A DNA stretch of 64,000 nucleotides. Origin: Novosphingobium endophyticum (GTDB taxonomy: Bacteria > Pseudomonadota > Alphaproteobacteria > Sphingomonadales > Sphingomonadaceae). Each line of letters begins with the position of its first letter. The first letter of the stretch is position 1. Below, piece by piece: positions 46,387-55,382 of this stretch. The DNA lies in the NCBI RefSeq assembly GCF_014640675.1, contig NZ_BMHK01000020.1, positions 1 through 64,000 of the forward strand, read 5' to 3'. Below the pieces are notes generated by a model. It was not told the DNA's origin. It did no database searches and saw only the letters and a program-made list of their open reading frames with translations. The position numbers were made by a program, and so were the translations under genes.

Positions 46387-47091
46387 TCATCTAGCACGGC
46401 CGGTGTCGCGCTCCAACAGGAGTTCGAACAGGATTCCACCGAGCTCACCGTCGATTTCACCGTCGATGATCAGCGGCCGCCAGCGCCGCTGGAACGCGCG
46501 AACCGCCGCGCGGCCGTCGCTGATGTCGTAGCCGAAACGCTCCAGCGCAAGGTAGAACGCTCCGGGATTGTCATAGAACAGGTTCATCTTCGCCGCCGGA
46601 GTCTCAAGCACCAGCCCGAGCTGGGCCAACCGTCGCCAGTCGAAATACTCGCCCGGGTCCTGCTTTCTGGCGGGCGCGACGTCGGAATGTCCGACGACGT
46701 TGGCGCGCGGAATGTCATGCCGGTCAATGATATCCGCCAGCAGGGGCAACAAGGCGTCCATCTGCGCTTCGGGGAACGGGCGATAGCCGAACTCGTGCCC
46801 CGGATTGACCAGTTCGATGCCGATGCTGGCCGAATTCACGTCGGTCAAGCCGCGCCAGTACGAGCGACCCGCGTGCCAGGCGCGCTTCTCCTCGGGCACG
46901 AGCCGGGTGACCATGCCGTCCTCGTCGATCATGTAGTGGGCGGAGACTTCGGCCTCCGGGTCGCACATGCGCTCCAGCGCTTCCTTGGCGGTCTTCATGC
47001 CGGTGTAGTGCAGCACGACCATCGAGATCGGCAGCTTGCGCTCATTCCAGTTGGGCGATTCGACGATGTGATTGACCAGCCATCGATTCAT
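46387..47091 (-). CDS. N-acetylmuramoyl-L-alanine amidase (AmpD/AmiD type)
   Basis: A 234-residue zinc amidase that cuts between MurNAc and the peptide stem. The Amidase_2 domain shows ligands in VVLHYTGMK (His near residue 26) and GHSDVAPARKQDPGEYFDW (His and Asp near residues 143-155), with SAHYMIDEDG and GIELVNPGHEFGY between. A short PG_binding_1-type domain ends the protein (RAAVRAFQRRWRP and DGEIDGELGGIL). No signal peptide is visible, so it may act on recycled muropeptides in the cytoplasm. ATG 47091 was chosen since the longer frame is in chpT. It lies 28 bases downstream of chpT and just before rnpB. Confidence 0.88.
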   Translation of the reverse strand: MNRWLVNHIVESPNWNERKLPISMVVLHYTGMKTAKEALERMCDPEAEVSAHYMIDEDGMVTRLVPEEKRAWHAGRSYWRGLTDVNSASIGIELVNPGHEFGYRPFPEAQMDALLPLLADIIDRHDIPRANVVGHSDVAPARKQDPGEYFDWRRLAQLGLVLETPAAKMNLFYDNPGAFYLALERFGYDISDGRAAVRAFQRRWRPLIIDGEIDGELGGILFELLLERDTGRAR

Positions 47092-47119
47092 CGCCTCGCC
47101 CCCCGTTCGCGTGTGCTCC

Positions 47120-47761
47120 TCAGGCCCCCGGCAGAACCGCGCCCAGCACCAGCGCATCTTCAGCCAGCACGAACTGCAATCCGCCGCCCGTCTCCTGTGC
47201 CAACTGATGCAGCATGGCCGCCGGCGCGGTCCGGCTGGACAGTTCACCCTCGGGAAGCGCGCCTTCGAGCGCCCGGCCTATATCGCGATCGAACGCGATG
47301 CGAGGGCCGGCCGAACGTACCACGATCTCGCTCGTTCCGTCACGCAGTTCCGCGGCGATATCCAGCGTACCGCCGCGCGGTAGCGCCTCGATGCCGATCA
47401 TGCCGAAATTGAGCAGCGTCTTGATCGCCGGCTTGGGCATCGCTTCGCTGGACAAAGCCCAGTTGATCGAGATTCGTGCGTTACTGGCAACCAGCCCGTC
47501 GATCAGCACGCGCGCCTCGTTCACCGGGATCAGTTCACCGAAACCCCCAGCCGCGCCGAAGGCAAGGCGGAAGAACTTGAGCTTGTCCGCTGAAATGCGG
47601 GCGCTCTGGTCAAGCAACTCCAGGCACCGCTGGCGCATTTCCGGATCTTTCTCATCCGCCAGCAGTTCAAGCCCGTTGGAAAGGGCTCCAACCGGGCTGA
47701 GCATGTCGTGACACAGACGGGAACACAGAAGGCTGGCAAGTTCGACGGAACTGACGGTCAT
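47120..47761 (-). CDS. chpT: histidine phosphotransferase ChpT
   Basis: A 213-residue protein of the ChpT family, which in Caulobacter passes phosphate from CckA to CtrA and CpdR. The phosphoacceptor His18 is in SRLCHDMLSPVGALSNGLEL; the C-terminal half is a degenerate HATPase-like domain (INWALSSEAMPKPAIKTLLN and LDIAAELRDG) without ATP-binding motifs, as known for the family. The start at 47761 puts the His helix near the N-terminus. Upstream is a 190-base gap containing a repeated TTTTCGTGCAGG. It is followed by the amidase gene 28 bases later. Confidence 0.92.
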   Translation of the reverse strand: MTVSSVELASLLCSRLCHDMLSPVGALSNGLELLADEKDPEMRQRCLELLDQSARISADKLKFFRLAFGAAGGFGELIPVNEARVLIDGLVASNARISINWALSSEAMPKPAIKTLLNFGMIGIEALPRGGTLDIAAELRDGTSEIVVRSAGPRIAFDRDIGRALEGALPEGELSSRTAPAAMLHQLAQETGGGLQFVLAEDALVLGAVLPGA

Positions 47762-47951
47762 CAATCGCAGGCTCTCGCTTTTTCGTGCAGGGCAACGGAA
47801 AGTTCTTTTCGTGCAGGCATTTTCAACCCGCGCCGAACGCCCCGCTCCTATTTGAGGAGGACCTTTCCCGCTCTTGCACCAGAAAGCAACCGTGCCCGAT
47901 GCTGATTCCCTTCGAATGCCAGTGGATTTCTCCCGCAAGGCCCCTGCCCGC

Positions 47952-48341
47952 CTATCGGATCGCGAAATCGACCCATTCGAATCCTTCCTCTGCGTCGCGC
48001 CACAGCGCCACTTCACTGCCGGCGACGATCGCCCATATCCGCCGGTCGCCAGAGGCATGTTCGCAATCGGTGGCCGACGGCACCGGATGCCCTGCCGGGT
48101 GCGAGTGATAGTAGCCCAGAACCTGCGGGCCGCCCGCCCGCGCGGCCTTGTGCGCGGACAGCAGAACGGCCGGATCGATCTCGAAGCGGATCTCCGGCTG
48201 CGGCGCCACGTTGGCGGCGGGCAGCGCTTCCTCGATCCGCCCACCGCGCCCCAGCAGCACGCCGCAACATTCGAGCGGCGCCGCCCGGGCCGCTTCACCG
48301 CGCAGTTTTGCGAGGGCGCCACTTGTCACTTCGACAACCAT
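47952..48341 (-). CDS. JAMM/Mov34-type metalloprotease domain protein
   Basis: A 129-residue single-domain JAMM (MPN+) protein of the M67 type. The zinc signature is complete: Glu in APLECCGVLLG near residue 24 and HSHPAGHPVPSATD near residues 78-91. Bacterial members cleave C-terminal extensions of ubiquitin-like sulfur carriers, as in cysteine or cofactor biosynthesis, but no sulfur carrier gene is next to it. The ATG at 48341 follows a GGGG run. It is divergent from the rluD-like gene with only 18 bases between the start codons, so the promoters must overlap the coding regions. Confidence 0.85.
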   Translation of the reverse strand: MVVEVTSGALAKLRGEAARAAPLECCGVLLGRGGRIEEALPAANVAPQPEIRFEIDPAVLLSAHKAARAGGPQVLGYYHSHPAGHPVPSATDCEHASGDRRIWAIVAGSEVALWRDAEEGFEWVDFAIR

Positions 48342-48359
48342 CCCCAAATCGTAGCCGCG

Positions 48360-49316
48360 ATGGGGGCCAGTGCAAACAGTGACAATGATCTGATCGAGGG
48401 CCTGATCGGCCCCGCCGGCGGCCGGATCGACAAGGCGCTTGCCGAGGCCAGCGGCCTCTCGCGCGAGCGGATCAAGGCGCTGATGGGTGAAGGCCGGGTC
48501 TCGCTGGCGGGCAAGCCCGTCCTGCAGGCCTCGCTCAAGGTCGCGGAGGGCACTGCGTTCGCCATCTCGGTCCCCGCCGTGGCACCCGCCGAAGCGGTGG
48601 CGCAGGACATCCCCCTCCATGTGGTCTTCGAAGATGAATACCTGATCGTCGTCGACAAACCGGCGGGCCTCGTCGTCCATCCCGCTGCGGGCAATCCCGA
48701 CGGGACGCTCGTCAATGCCCTGCTGCACCACTGCCGGGGCCAGCTTTCCGGCATCGGCGGCGTCGCACGGCCGGGAATCGTCCACCGCATCGACAAGGAC
48801 ACCTCCGGCCTGCTCGTCGTCGCCAAGACCGATCGTGCCCATGAAGGCCTTGCCGCCCAGTTCGCCGACCATTCGATCGAACGCGCCTATATGGCCGTCG
48901 TCGGCGGTTATCCGGTTCCGGCTTCCGGCACGGTAACCGGCGCCATTGCCCGTTCGAATACCAACCGCAAGAAGATGGCGATCGTGGAGGACGGCCGGGG
49001 CAAGCACGCGGTGACGCACTACCGCACGATCGAACGGCTCACGGGCGCGTCGCTCGTGGAATGTCGCCTTGAGACCGGGCGCACTCACCAGGTGCGCGTT
49101 CACATGTCGTCAATCGGCCATGCGCTATTGGGCGATCCTGTCTATGGTCGCACTCCTTCAGCGCTCCGCCCGATTCTCCAGCGGCACCAATTTTGCCGCC
49201 AGGCGCTACACGCGGCGGAACTCGGCTTCGTCCATCCCGTTATGGAAAAGAAGGTGCACTTCGTCAGCGCCATCCCCGCCGATATGACGGGGCTGATCGA
49301 CGATTTGCGACACTGA
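48360..49316 (+). CDS. rluD: large-subunit RNA pseudouridine synthase (RluA/RluD family)
   Basis: A 318-residue pseudouridine synthase. An S4 RNA-binding domain lies at residues 20-75 (GRIDKALAEASGLSRERIKA); the catalytic motif is HRIDKDTSGLLVVAKT near residues 142-157 with the conserved Asp; ECRLETGRTHQVRVHMSSIG is near residue 240. The presence of S4 and the length favour RluD, which modifies helix 69 of 23S rRNA, over RluC, though the symbol is tentative. Followed by rpoH about 95 bases downstream on the same strand. Confidence 0.87.
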   Translation: MGASANSDNDLIEGLIGPAGGRIDKALAEASGLSRERIKALMGEGRVSLAGKPVLQASLKVAEGTAFAISVPAVAPAEAVAQDIPLHVVFEDEYLIVVDKPAGLVVHPAAGNPDGTLVNALLHHCRGQLSGIGGVARPGIVHRIDKDTSGLLVVAKTDRAHEGLAAQFADHSIERAYMAVVGGYPVPASGTVTGAIARSNTNRKKMAIVEDGRGKHAVTHYRTIERLTGASLVECRLETGRTHQVRVHMSSIGHALLGDPVYGRTPSALRPILQRHQFCRQALHAAELGFVHPVMEKKVHFVSAIPADMTGLIDDLRH

Positions 49317-49411
49317 AATCGGATTTATGTGCTATGTTAACAAGGTGGCCACAAGCTAAGACGCCTCGCAAGGGTCTTTGACCGTTGGCCGACCGGAAAG
49401 GACGGAAGAAC

Positions 49412-50317
49412 GTGAGCAACAACCGACGTAATCTCCCGGCAGTGCCGGCCCTTGGCGGTGAGCAGAGCCTTAACCGCTATCTGGCCGAGATCCGCAAGTT
49501 CCCTGTGCTTTCGGCCGAGCAGGAATACATGCTCGCCAAGCGCTACAAGGAACATGAGGATCCCGAAGCTGCCGCACAACTGGTGACCAGCCACCTGCGC
49601 CTCGTCGCGAAGATCGCGATGGGGTACCGCGGCTATGGCCTGCCTGTCTCGGAACTGATTTCCGAAGGCAACATCGGCCTCATGCAGGGCGTGAAGAAGT
49701 TTGAACCCGATCGGGGCTTCCGCCTCGCCACTTATGCTATGTGGTGGATCAAAGCCTCAATACAAGAGTTCATCCTGCGTTCGTGGAGCCTGGTGAAGAT
49801 GGGCACCACCGCCGCGCAGAAGAAACTCTTCTTCAACCTGCGCCGCATGAAGAAGAACCTCGACGCCTACGAGGACACCGACCTGCACCCGGACGATGTC
49901 GCCAAGATCGCGACCACGCTGGGCGTGTCGGAAACCGAAGTCGTCAACATGAACCGGCGCATGATGATGGGCGGCGATGCCTCGCTGAACGTCTCCTTGC
50001 GCGAGGAAGGCGAAGGCCAGTGGATGGATATCCTGGCCGACGAAGGCCCGCTGCAGGACGAACTCGTCGCCAATGCCGAGGAGGCTTCGGTCCGCCATGA
50101 CATGCTCGTGGAGGCCATGGACGCGCTCAACGAGCGCGAGCGCGACATTCTTACCGAGCGCCGGCTTACCGAGGATCCCAAGACGCTGGAGGAACTGAGC
50201 CAGGTCTATAACGTCAGCCGCGAACGCGTGCGGCAGATCGAGGTGCGTGCCTTCGAAAAGCTGCAGAAGGCGATGAACCGCCTTGCCGGCGAAAAGAAAA
50301 TGGTACCGGCGACCTGA
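49412..50317 (+). CDS. rpoH: heat-shock sigma factor RpoH (sigma-32)
   Basis: A 301-residue sigma-70-family factor with the RpoH box QKKLFFNLRRMKKNL near residues 132-147. Region 2 has KRYKEHEDPEAAAQLVTSHL then ELISEGNIGLMQGVKKFEPD and RLATYAMWWIKASIQEFI. Region 4 has LEELSQVYNVSRERVRQIEVRA. It directs RNA polymerase to heat-shock promoters such as those of clp and chaperone genes. GTG at 49412 with GGACGG as ribosome site is preferred to a TTG nine codons earlier. A strong terminator follows at 50345-50376. Confidence 0.94.
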   Translation: MSNNRRNLPAVPALGGEQSLNRYLAEIRKFPVLSAEQEYMLAKRYKEHEDPEAAAQLVTSHLRLVAKIAMGYRGYGLPVSELISEGNIGLMQGVKKFEPDRGFRLATYAMWWIKASIQEFILRSWSLVKMGTTAAQKKLFFNLRRMKKNLDAYEDTDLHPDDVAKIATTLGVSETEVVNMNRRMMMGGDASLNVSLREEGEGQWMDILADEGPLQDELVANAEEASVRHDMLVEAMDALNERERDILTERRLTEDPKTLEELSQVYNVSRERVRQIEVRAFEKLQKAMNRLAGEKKMVPAT

Positions 50318-50344
50318 CACCAACCGGCTATGCTGCGAAATTCC

Positions 50345-50376
50345 GGCCGGGCTCTCGCGAGGGAGCCCGGCCTTTT
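50345..50376 (+). terminator. intrinsic terminator of rpoH
   Basis: Hairpin GGCCGGGCTC (50345-50354) / GAGCCCGGCC (50363-50372) with an 8-base loop, followed by TTTT. It lies 28 bases after the rpoH stop. Confidence 0.85.
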
Positions 50377-50522
50377 CGTATGCGCGGGCCGCCCCGGGGC
50401 AGCGCGCCCAAGGTTTTTTTGCACATGCGATCACCGGGCCGGCTTTGGCGAGACTGGCGCACGTACCGGCCTTTCGGCTAGAAGCGGCGCATCCGTCTCC
50501 AACAAGTCAGTAGCCTGCCTTC

Positions 50523-51188
50523 ATGCGCTTCATTGCCAAGCTCATCGTCTGGTTCATCGCGATCAGCCTGGGCCTCACGGTACTCTACCGCTTCGTTCCG
50601 CCGCCCGTCACTGTCACCATGCTGGTGGATGGCAACGGGATCACGAAGGACTGGGAACCGCTCAGCCGGATCGACCGCAACATGGTCGCCGCCGTGATCG
50701 CGGGCGAAGACGGCAAGTTCTGCAGTCACACCGGCTTCGACACGGAAGCGATTGAAAAGGCGATGGAGCGCAACGCGAAAGGCGGCCGCCTGCGCGGCGG
50801 ATCGACCATCAGCCAGCAGACCGCGAAGAACGTGTTCCTCTGGCAGGGCGATGGCTGGACCCGCTACCTGCGCAAGGGGCTGGAGGTCTGGTTCACGTTC
50901 CTGATCGAGAACTTGTGGGACAAGCGACGGATCATGGAAGTCTACCTCAACGTCGCCGAGACCGGTATCGGCACTTACGGCGTCGAGGCCGGCGCCCAGC
51001 GCTACTTCGGCAAGTCCGCGGCCAACCTCACCCGGCTGGAGGCCGCGCGCATGGCGGCCGCCCTGCCCAGCCCGAAGAAGCGGGCGGTCAAAAGCCCCGC
51101 CGGCTTCACACGTCGTTATGGCAATACGATCGCCGCCCGTATCGGCACGGTAAAGCGCGACGGCTATGACTCGTGCGTCTACCAGTAA
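50523..51188 (+). CDS. mtgA: monofunctional peptidoglycan glycosyltransferase
   Basis: A 221-residue GT51 enzyme that polymerises lipid II into glycan strands at the inner membrane. An N-terminal transmembrane segment (residues 5-25) anchors it. Catalytic Glu is in VIAGEDGKFCSHTGFD near residue 62; GGSTISQQTAKNVFLW, RKGLEVWFTFLIE, KRRIMEVYLNVAE and AQRYFGKSAANLTRLEAARM are the other family motifs. It lacks a transpeptidase domain, as expected. Convergent with the CMD-family gene, with one base between stop codons. Confidence 0.94.
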   Translation: MRFIAKLIVWFIAISLGLTVLYRFVPPPVTVTMLVDGNGITKDWEPLSRIDRNMVAAVIAGEDGKFCSHTGFDTEAIEKAMERNAKGGRLRGGSTISQQTAKNVFLWQGDGWTRYLRKGLEVWFTFLIENLWDKRRIMEVYLNVAETGIGTYGVEAGAQRYFGKSAANLTRLEAARMAAALPSPKKRAVKSPAGFTRRYGNTIAARIGTVKRDGYDSCVYQ

Positions 51189-51189
51189 T

Positions 51190-51798
51190 TCAGCGTGCGG
51201 TTAGCCCCGGATTGTGATCGTTTAGCCGGGTACGAAGCGAGTTCTGCAAAAAGGCCGTCGTCGCATAATGGCCGACGAGAATCGGCAATTCGAGCAACTG
51301 GCGCGAATCGAGATGCTCTGAAAGCTCGTCCCAGGTCGCGTCGGAGATCATGGCGTCGCCATGCAGTTCCTCGACCGCACGCAGGACTGCACGTTCGAGT
51401 TCATCCCACCCTTGCGCCTGCGAGCCGACGGTGATGCGGTCGATTTCCTCGGATGTGAAAAGGGCGGCGCGCGTCGCGTGGACATGCTCGCCCCACATGT
51501 ATGGCGCACCATAAAGCCAGCCTGCGCGCAGCACCGCCAGTTCGCGGATCCTGCGGGAAAGCGCCGACTGCTCGGTCGCGGCAACGCCAAGCGAGATATA
51601 GCCCGCGAAGAACTCCGGACTATTGGCAAGCGTTGCAAAGAAGGACGCCAGCGGCTCGCCCTTGGGATAGCCGTAGATCACGCGCAACCGCTCGAGCGCG
51701 GCCATATGCCGTTCATCGAGAGCGTCCTCCCCAAGACGCGGGAGGCGCTCGCCTTCTCCCAGCACTCGTGCCGTGCGCGCGGCGGCATCCCATGACAT
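51190..51798 (-). CDS. carboxymuconolactone-decarboxylase-family protein
   Basis: A 202-residue CMD/AhpD-fold protein. The core helix pair is SRRIRELAVLRAGWLYGAPYMWGEHVHATRAALFTSEEI near residues 84-118, split by the family's usual turn. The Cys-x-x-Cys peroxidase motif of AhpD is absent: Tyr/Met/Trp/Gly stand in that region, though Glu-x3-His is kept. So it is more like the gamma-carboxymuconolactone-decarboxylase-like branch. Substrate unknown. It is divergent from the CDF gene across a 234-base gap and convergent with mtgA. Confidence 0.82.
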   Translation of the reverse strand: MSWDAAARTARVLGEGERLPRLGEDALDERHMAALERLRVIYGYPKGEPLASFFATLANSPEFFAGYISLGVAATEQSALSRRIRELAVLRAGWLYGAPYMWGEHVHATRAALFTSEEIDRITVGSQAQGWDELERAVLRAVEELHGDAMISDATWDELSEHLDSRQLLELPILVGHYATTAFLQNSLRTRLNDHNPGLTAR

Positions 51799-52032
51799 GT
51801 GCGGCAGTCCTCCCTCGTGCGAATTCGCTTGTCGAAAAATGTGCTACCGCGCCCGGGAAACGTCGAACAGGGGCCAAGCGGCATTTACCGCCTGCGGGAT
51901 GCAGTCCGACAAAAAGCGGCGGGGTCCGGATCGCATCCTTTCGCGTTCCTGGCTTCGTCCGGCCAATTGGCCGCAATGTGATGTTACGTCATCGCTTGAT
52001 GGGATCCGTCGCAGCATGCAAATGCAGCGGCC

Positions 52033-52977
52033 ATGGGCGCGCAACATCATAATCACGGGCACGGGCATGGGCCTGGGCATCACCACCATGGACCGCCGGC
52101 CTCCGGTAACGCCAGCAAGGCCTTCGCGATTGCGGTGACGCTCAATGTCGGCTTCGTAATCGCCGAAGTTGCCGCCGGGCTCGTCAGCGGCTCGATGGCG
52201 CTGCTGGCCGACGCGGGGCACAACCTTTCGGACGTCCTCTCCCTCCTGCTGGCCTGGGCTGCCAACATCCTCTCGGCACGTCCTCCCTCGCAGCGCTTCA
52301 CTTATGGGCTGAAAAGTTCATCAATTCTGGCCGCGATTGCCAATGCCGCGCTGCTGTGGGTCGCCATCGGGGCGATTCTGGTCGAGACGATCCGCCGCTT
52401 CGCCGAGCCCGCGCCGGTCGCAGGGATGACGATGATCGTTGTCGCCGGCATCGGCATCGTCGTGAACGCGGTATCCGCGCTGCTCTTCGCCAAGGGGCGC
52501 AAGTCGGACCTGAACCTGCGGGCCGCCTTCGTCCACCTCATGGCCGATGCCGCCGTTTCCGCAGGCGTTGTCGTCGCCGGGATCGCCGTCCTGCTGACCG
52601 GACAGGCTCTGATCGACCCGATCACCTCGCTGCTCATCACCGCCGTCATTGCCTGGTCAAGCTGGGGGCTTCTGGGCGATTCACTGCGTATGGGCATGCT
52701 GGGCGTACCCAGCGGGATCGACATCGGCGAAGTTCGCGCGTTTCTGGAGCGGCAACGCGGAGTCGAGCGTGTCCACGACCTTCACGTTTGGCCGATGAGC
52801 ACGACGCAAACCGCGCTGACCGCGCATCTGGTCATGCCCGGCGGGCATCCTTCCGATGCTTTCCTGCGCGAAATCGCCCATGCCCTCGATCACGATTTCG
52901 GCATCGACCACCCGACTTTTCAGGTCGAGACGGACCCCGAAGGCGCCTGCGTGGTCGAATGCCACGCAGCGACCTGA
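52033..52977 (+). CDS. cation diffusion facilitator (Zn/Co/Cd efflux)
   Basis: A 314-residue CDF transporter that exports divalent metals in exchange for protons. The His-rich N-terminus (HHNHGHGHGPGHHHH) is a metal-sensing or -loading tail. Six transmembrane segments follow; the metal site is ADAGHNLSDVLSLLL in TM2 and HLMADAAVSAGVVV in TM5, with the His/Asp pairs of zinc-type members (CzcD/ZitB). The C-terminal cytoplasmic domain has VERVHDLHVWPMSTTQTALT. Its TGA stop is directly followed by the stop of the convergent VOC gene. Confidence 0.9.
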   Translation: MGAQHHNHGHGHGPGHHHHGPPASGNASKAFAIAVTLNVGFVIAEVAAGLVSGSMALLADAGHNLSDVLSLLLAWAANILSARPPSQRFTYGLKSSSILAAIANAALLWVAIGAILVETIRRFAEPAPVAGMTMIVVAGIGIVVNAVSALLFAKGRKSDLNLRAAFVHLMADAAVSAGVVVAGIAVLLTGQALIDPITSLLITAVIAWSSWGLLGDSLRMGMLGVPSGIDIGEVRAFLERQRGVERVHDLHVWPMSTTQTALTAHLVMPGGHPSDAFLREIAHALDHDFGIDHPTFQVETDPEGACVVECHAAT

Positions 52978-53838
52978 TCAGCCCGCGATGAATTCGTGGC
53001 GGGCGCCGAGGAAATCGGCCGGATCGATGGCAAATCCGGCGGAAACGCAATCCTGCCGGGTCAGCCGGAGATCGAGCTTGCCTTCGAAGTGTCCCCTTGC
53101 CCGAGCCTCATCGGCAATGTTCCAGACGAGTGCGTAGATCCCGTTCTGCTCCCAGATCAGGAATTCGCCCAGCGCGCCTGAATTGGCGTCATCGGGCTGC
53201 ACGAAGGCGACGTTCGTGTCACCGATCCGCAAAAGCACGCGCCGCGCAGGCTGGGGCATGTCGGTGCGGCCATCCTCCAGCAGTTCCCCGTCGACGATTT
53301 CGGTGAAGAAGCGCAGGGCGCCTTCAATGTCCCTCGTGACACAGGCAATATGATCGAGGCCCGTCACACCGCAGGGATGCCCTGCCCCCACTTGCGGAGA
53401 CCAGTTGCCGCGATCGTAGGGATCGTTGGGCATCGGCAGTTCGCAGACTTCCAGCAGGACGCCGCCCGTTGATTCGGGCTTCACGAAGAAGAAGACGCCA
53501 TAGTCGCCGGCTACGGTACAACCCGCCTCGCGGAACGCGGCACTGGCAGCCTTTCCGTCGGGCACCTTGAGTTCGAAGGAGTGAAACGCCTGCCCTATCT
53601 TCGCGGTCATGCGGGCGAACGCCTTGGTCAGATCGCCCGGATTTCGCGGCGCCATCGGCTCGATCATGTGATCGGTGACGTATAGCAGGGCCGCGTCGCG
53701 ATCCTCGGCCGGGAAATAGTTCTCCGCGAAGACCAGGCCGCCCAGCGCGTCCTGATAGAGCTGGCGGCACCGGCCGATGTCGGTCGTGGCGTGGATCGTG
53801 TGGATGATCCGTGAGACGTGGATGCGGCTGTCGGCCAT
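52978..53838 (-). CDS. double VOC-domain (glyoxalase/dioxygenase-like) protein
   Basis: A 286-residue protein with two vicinal-oxygen-chelate modules. The first begins SRIIHTIHATTDIGRCRQLY near residue 9; the second begins GVTGLDHIACVTRDIEGALRFF near residue 157. Candidate metal ligands are His in each first strand (IHTIHAT and LDHIACV) and Glu late in the modules (LLEVCEL). Family members include extradiol dioxygenases, glyoxalases and lyases; no specific reaction can be called. It stands alone between the CDF gene and the clp region, with its own start near 53838. Confidence 0.75.
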   Translation of the reverse strand: MADSRIHVSRIIHTIHATTDIGRCRQLYQDALGGLVFAENYFPAEDRDAALLYVTDHMIEPMAPRNPGDLTKAFARMTAKIGQAFHSFELKVPDGKAASAAFREAGCTVAGDYGVFFFVKPESTGGVLLEVCELPMPNDPYDRGNWSPQVGAGHPCGVTGLDHIACVTRDIEGALRFFTEIVDGELLEDGRTDMPQPARRVLLRIGDTNVAFVQPDDANSGALGEFLIWEQNGIYALVWNIADEARARGHFEGKLDLRLTRQDCVSAGFAIDPADFLGARHEFIAG

Positions 53839-53930
53839 GGCTTTCCCCTTTGGGGGCAGCGTACGGACGCAGGCGGGCAGCGCGCAAGCCGGGCCTCAGA
53901 CTCCGCGGGAGCGATACGGAGCCCAAACGG

Positions 53931-53960
53931 AAAAGGCCGCCCGCATCGCTGCGAGCGGCC
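53931..53960 (-). terminator. intrinsic terminator of clpX
   Basis: On the minus strand, GGCCGCTCGCA pairs with TGCGGGCGGCC (one mismatch), followed by TTTT. The hairpin is at 53935-53960 and the T-run at 53931-53934, about 22 bases after the clpX stop. Confidence 0.75.
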
Positions 53961-53982
53961 TTTCGCATCATAGCGAAGGTCG

Positions 53983-55245
53983 TCAGGCTGCCGCTTCGGC
54001 CTTGTCGCCCTTGAGGACGCGGACCGGTTCCTTGCGGCCTTCGACCACTTCCTTGTCCACCACGATTTCGGCGATGTCGGTCTCGGTCGGCAGATCGTAC
54101 ATCGTGTCGAGCAACAGCCCTTCCACGATGGAGCGCAACCCGCGCGCGCCGGTCTTGCGGTCGATCGCCTTCTGGGCAATCGCCTCCAGCGCTTCCTCGG
54201 TGAAGGACAGTTCGACGTCCTCCAGCTCGAAGAGCTTGTGATACTGCTTGATCAGCGCGTTCCTCGGCTCGCGCAGGATCTTGACCAGCGCGGAGATGTC
54301 GAGATCCTCGAGCGTCGCGATAACCGGCAAGCGGCCGACGAACTCCGGGATCAGGCCGAACTTCAGCAGATCTTCCGGCTCGGCCTTCTGGAGTAGTTCG
54401 CCCACGCGGCGCTTGTCCGGATCGGCGACATGCGCGCCGAAGCCGATCGAACGCTTCTGCAGGCGATCGGCTATGATCTTTTCCAGGCCCGCGAAAGCGC
54501 CGCCGCAGATGAACAGGATATTGGTCGTATCCACCTGCAGGAATTCCTGCTGCGGATGCTTGCGGCCGCCCTGCGGCGGAACCGAAGCGGTGGTGCCTTC
54601 CATCAGCTTCAGAAGCGCCTGCTGCACGCCCTCGCCCGATACGTCGCGCGTGATCGACGGGTTCTCGGCCTTGCGGCTGATTTTGTCGATCTCGTCGATG
54701 TAGACGATGCCGTGCTGTGCCTTCTCGACGTTGTAGTCCGAAGACTGGAGCAGCTTGAGGATGATGTTCTCCACATCCTCGCCCACATAGCCCGCTTCGG
54801 TCAGCGTAGTGGCATCGGCCATCGTGAACGGCACGTCGAACGTCTTGGCGAGCGTCTGGGCAAGCAGCGTCTTGCCCGAACCGGTCGGGCCAACGAGCAG
54901 GATGTTCGACTTCGAAAGCTCGACCTCGCCCTGCTTGCCGCTGTGCTTGAGGCGCTTGTAGTGGTTATGCACCGCCACCGAGAGCACGCGCTTCGCGCGG
55001 TCCTGGCCGATCACGTAATCGTTGAGAGTCTCGCAGATTTCGCGGGGAGTCGGCACGCCGCCGTCCTTCTTGCCCGCGATTCCCGCCTTGGTTTCCTCAC
55101 GAATGATGTCGTTGCACAGCTCGACACACTCATCGCAGATGAAAACCGTTGGCCCCGCGATCAGCTTGCGCACTTCGTGCTGGGACTTCCCGCAGAAGCT
55201 GCAGTACAGGGTGCTTTTCGCGTCAGATCCGCTCAATTTCGTCAT
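53983..55245 (-). CDS. clpX: ATP-dependent Clp protease ATP-binding subunit ClpX
   Basis: The AAA+ unfoldase that feeds ClpP. At 420 residues it is full-length. The N-terminal zinc-binding domain has [12 protein letters not shown] and CDECVELC. Walker A is [15 protein letters not shown] near residues 119-132, Walker [11 protein letters not shown] near residue 185, and the IGF loop that docks on ClpP is [12 protein letters not shown] near residue 270. It lies 137 bases downstream of clpP. In alphaproteobacteria ClpXP also removes CtrA, linking it to chpT in this window. Confidence 0.97.
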   Translation of the reverse strand: MTKLSGSDAKSTLYCSFCGKSQHEVRKLIAGPTVFICDECVELCNDIIREETKAGIAGKKDGGVPTPREICETLNDYVIGQDRAKRVLSVAVHNHYKRLKHSGKQGEVELSKSNILLVGPTGSGKTLLAQTLAKTFDVPFTMADATTLTEAGYVGEDVENIILKLLQSSDYNVEKAQHGIVYIDEIDKISRKAENPSITRDVSGEGVQQALLKLMEGTTASVPPQGGRKHPQQEFLQVDTTNILFICGGAFAGLEKIIADRLQKRSIGFGAHVADPDKRRVGELLQKAEPEDLLKFGLIPEFVGRLPVIATLEDLDISALVKILREPRNALIKQYHKLFELEDVELSFTEEALEAIAQKAIDRKTGARGLRSIVEGLLLDTMYDLPTETDIAEIVVDKEVVEGRKEPVRVLKGDKAEAAA

Positions 55246-55382
55246 TTTCCGTCTTGGGCCTCCTGATGAGGCGACTCGATTAGTCTACTCTGCCGGGTGC
55301 CGGTTTAGCAATCCTAGGTAGAATTGATTGATACTGCCTGAAGATCGCGTTCCCCGAGCCTTAACGGCCCGGGTTTTCGCCG

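Noticed and set aside
46114..47412. 432-residue plus-strand frame
   Set aside because: It crosses rnpB and runs antisense to the amidase and chpT genes; no family features.
49317..49411. Sigma-factor promoter for rpoH
   Set aside because: TTGCGA and TATGTT can be picked out but their spacing (22 bases) is too wide to call.
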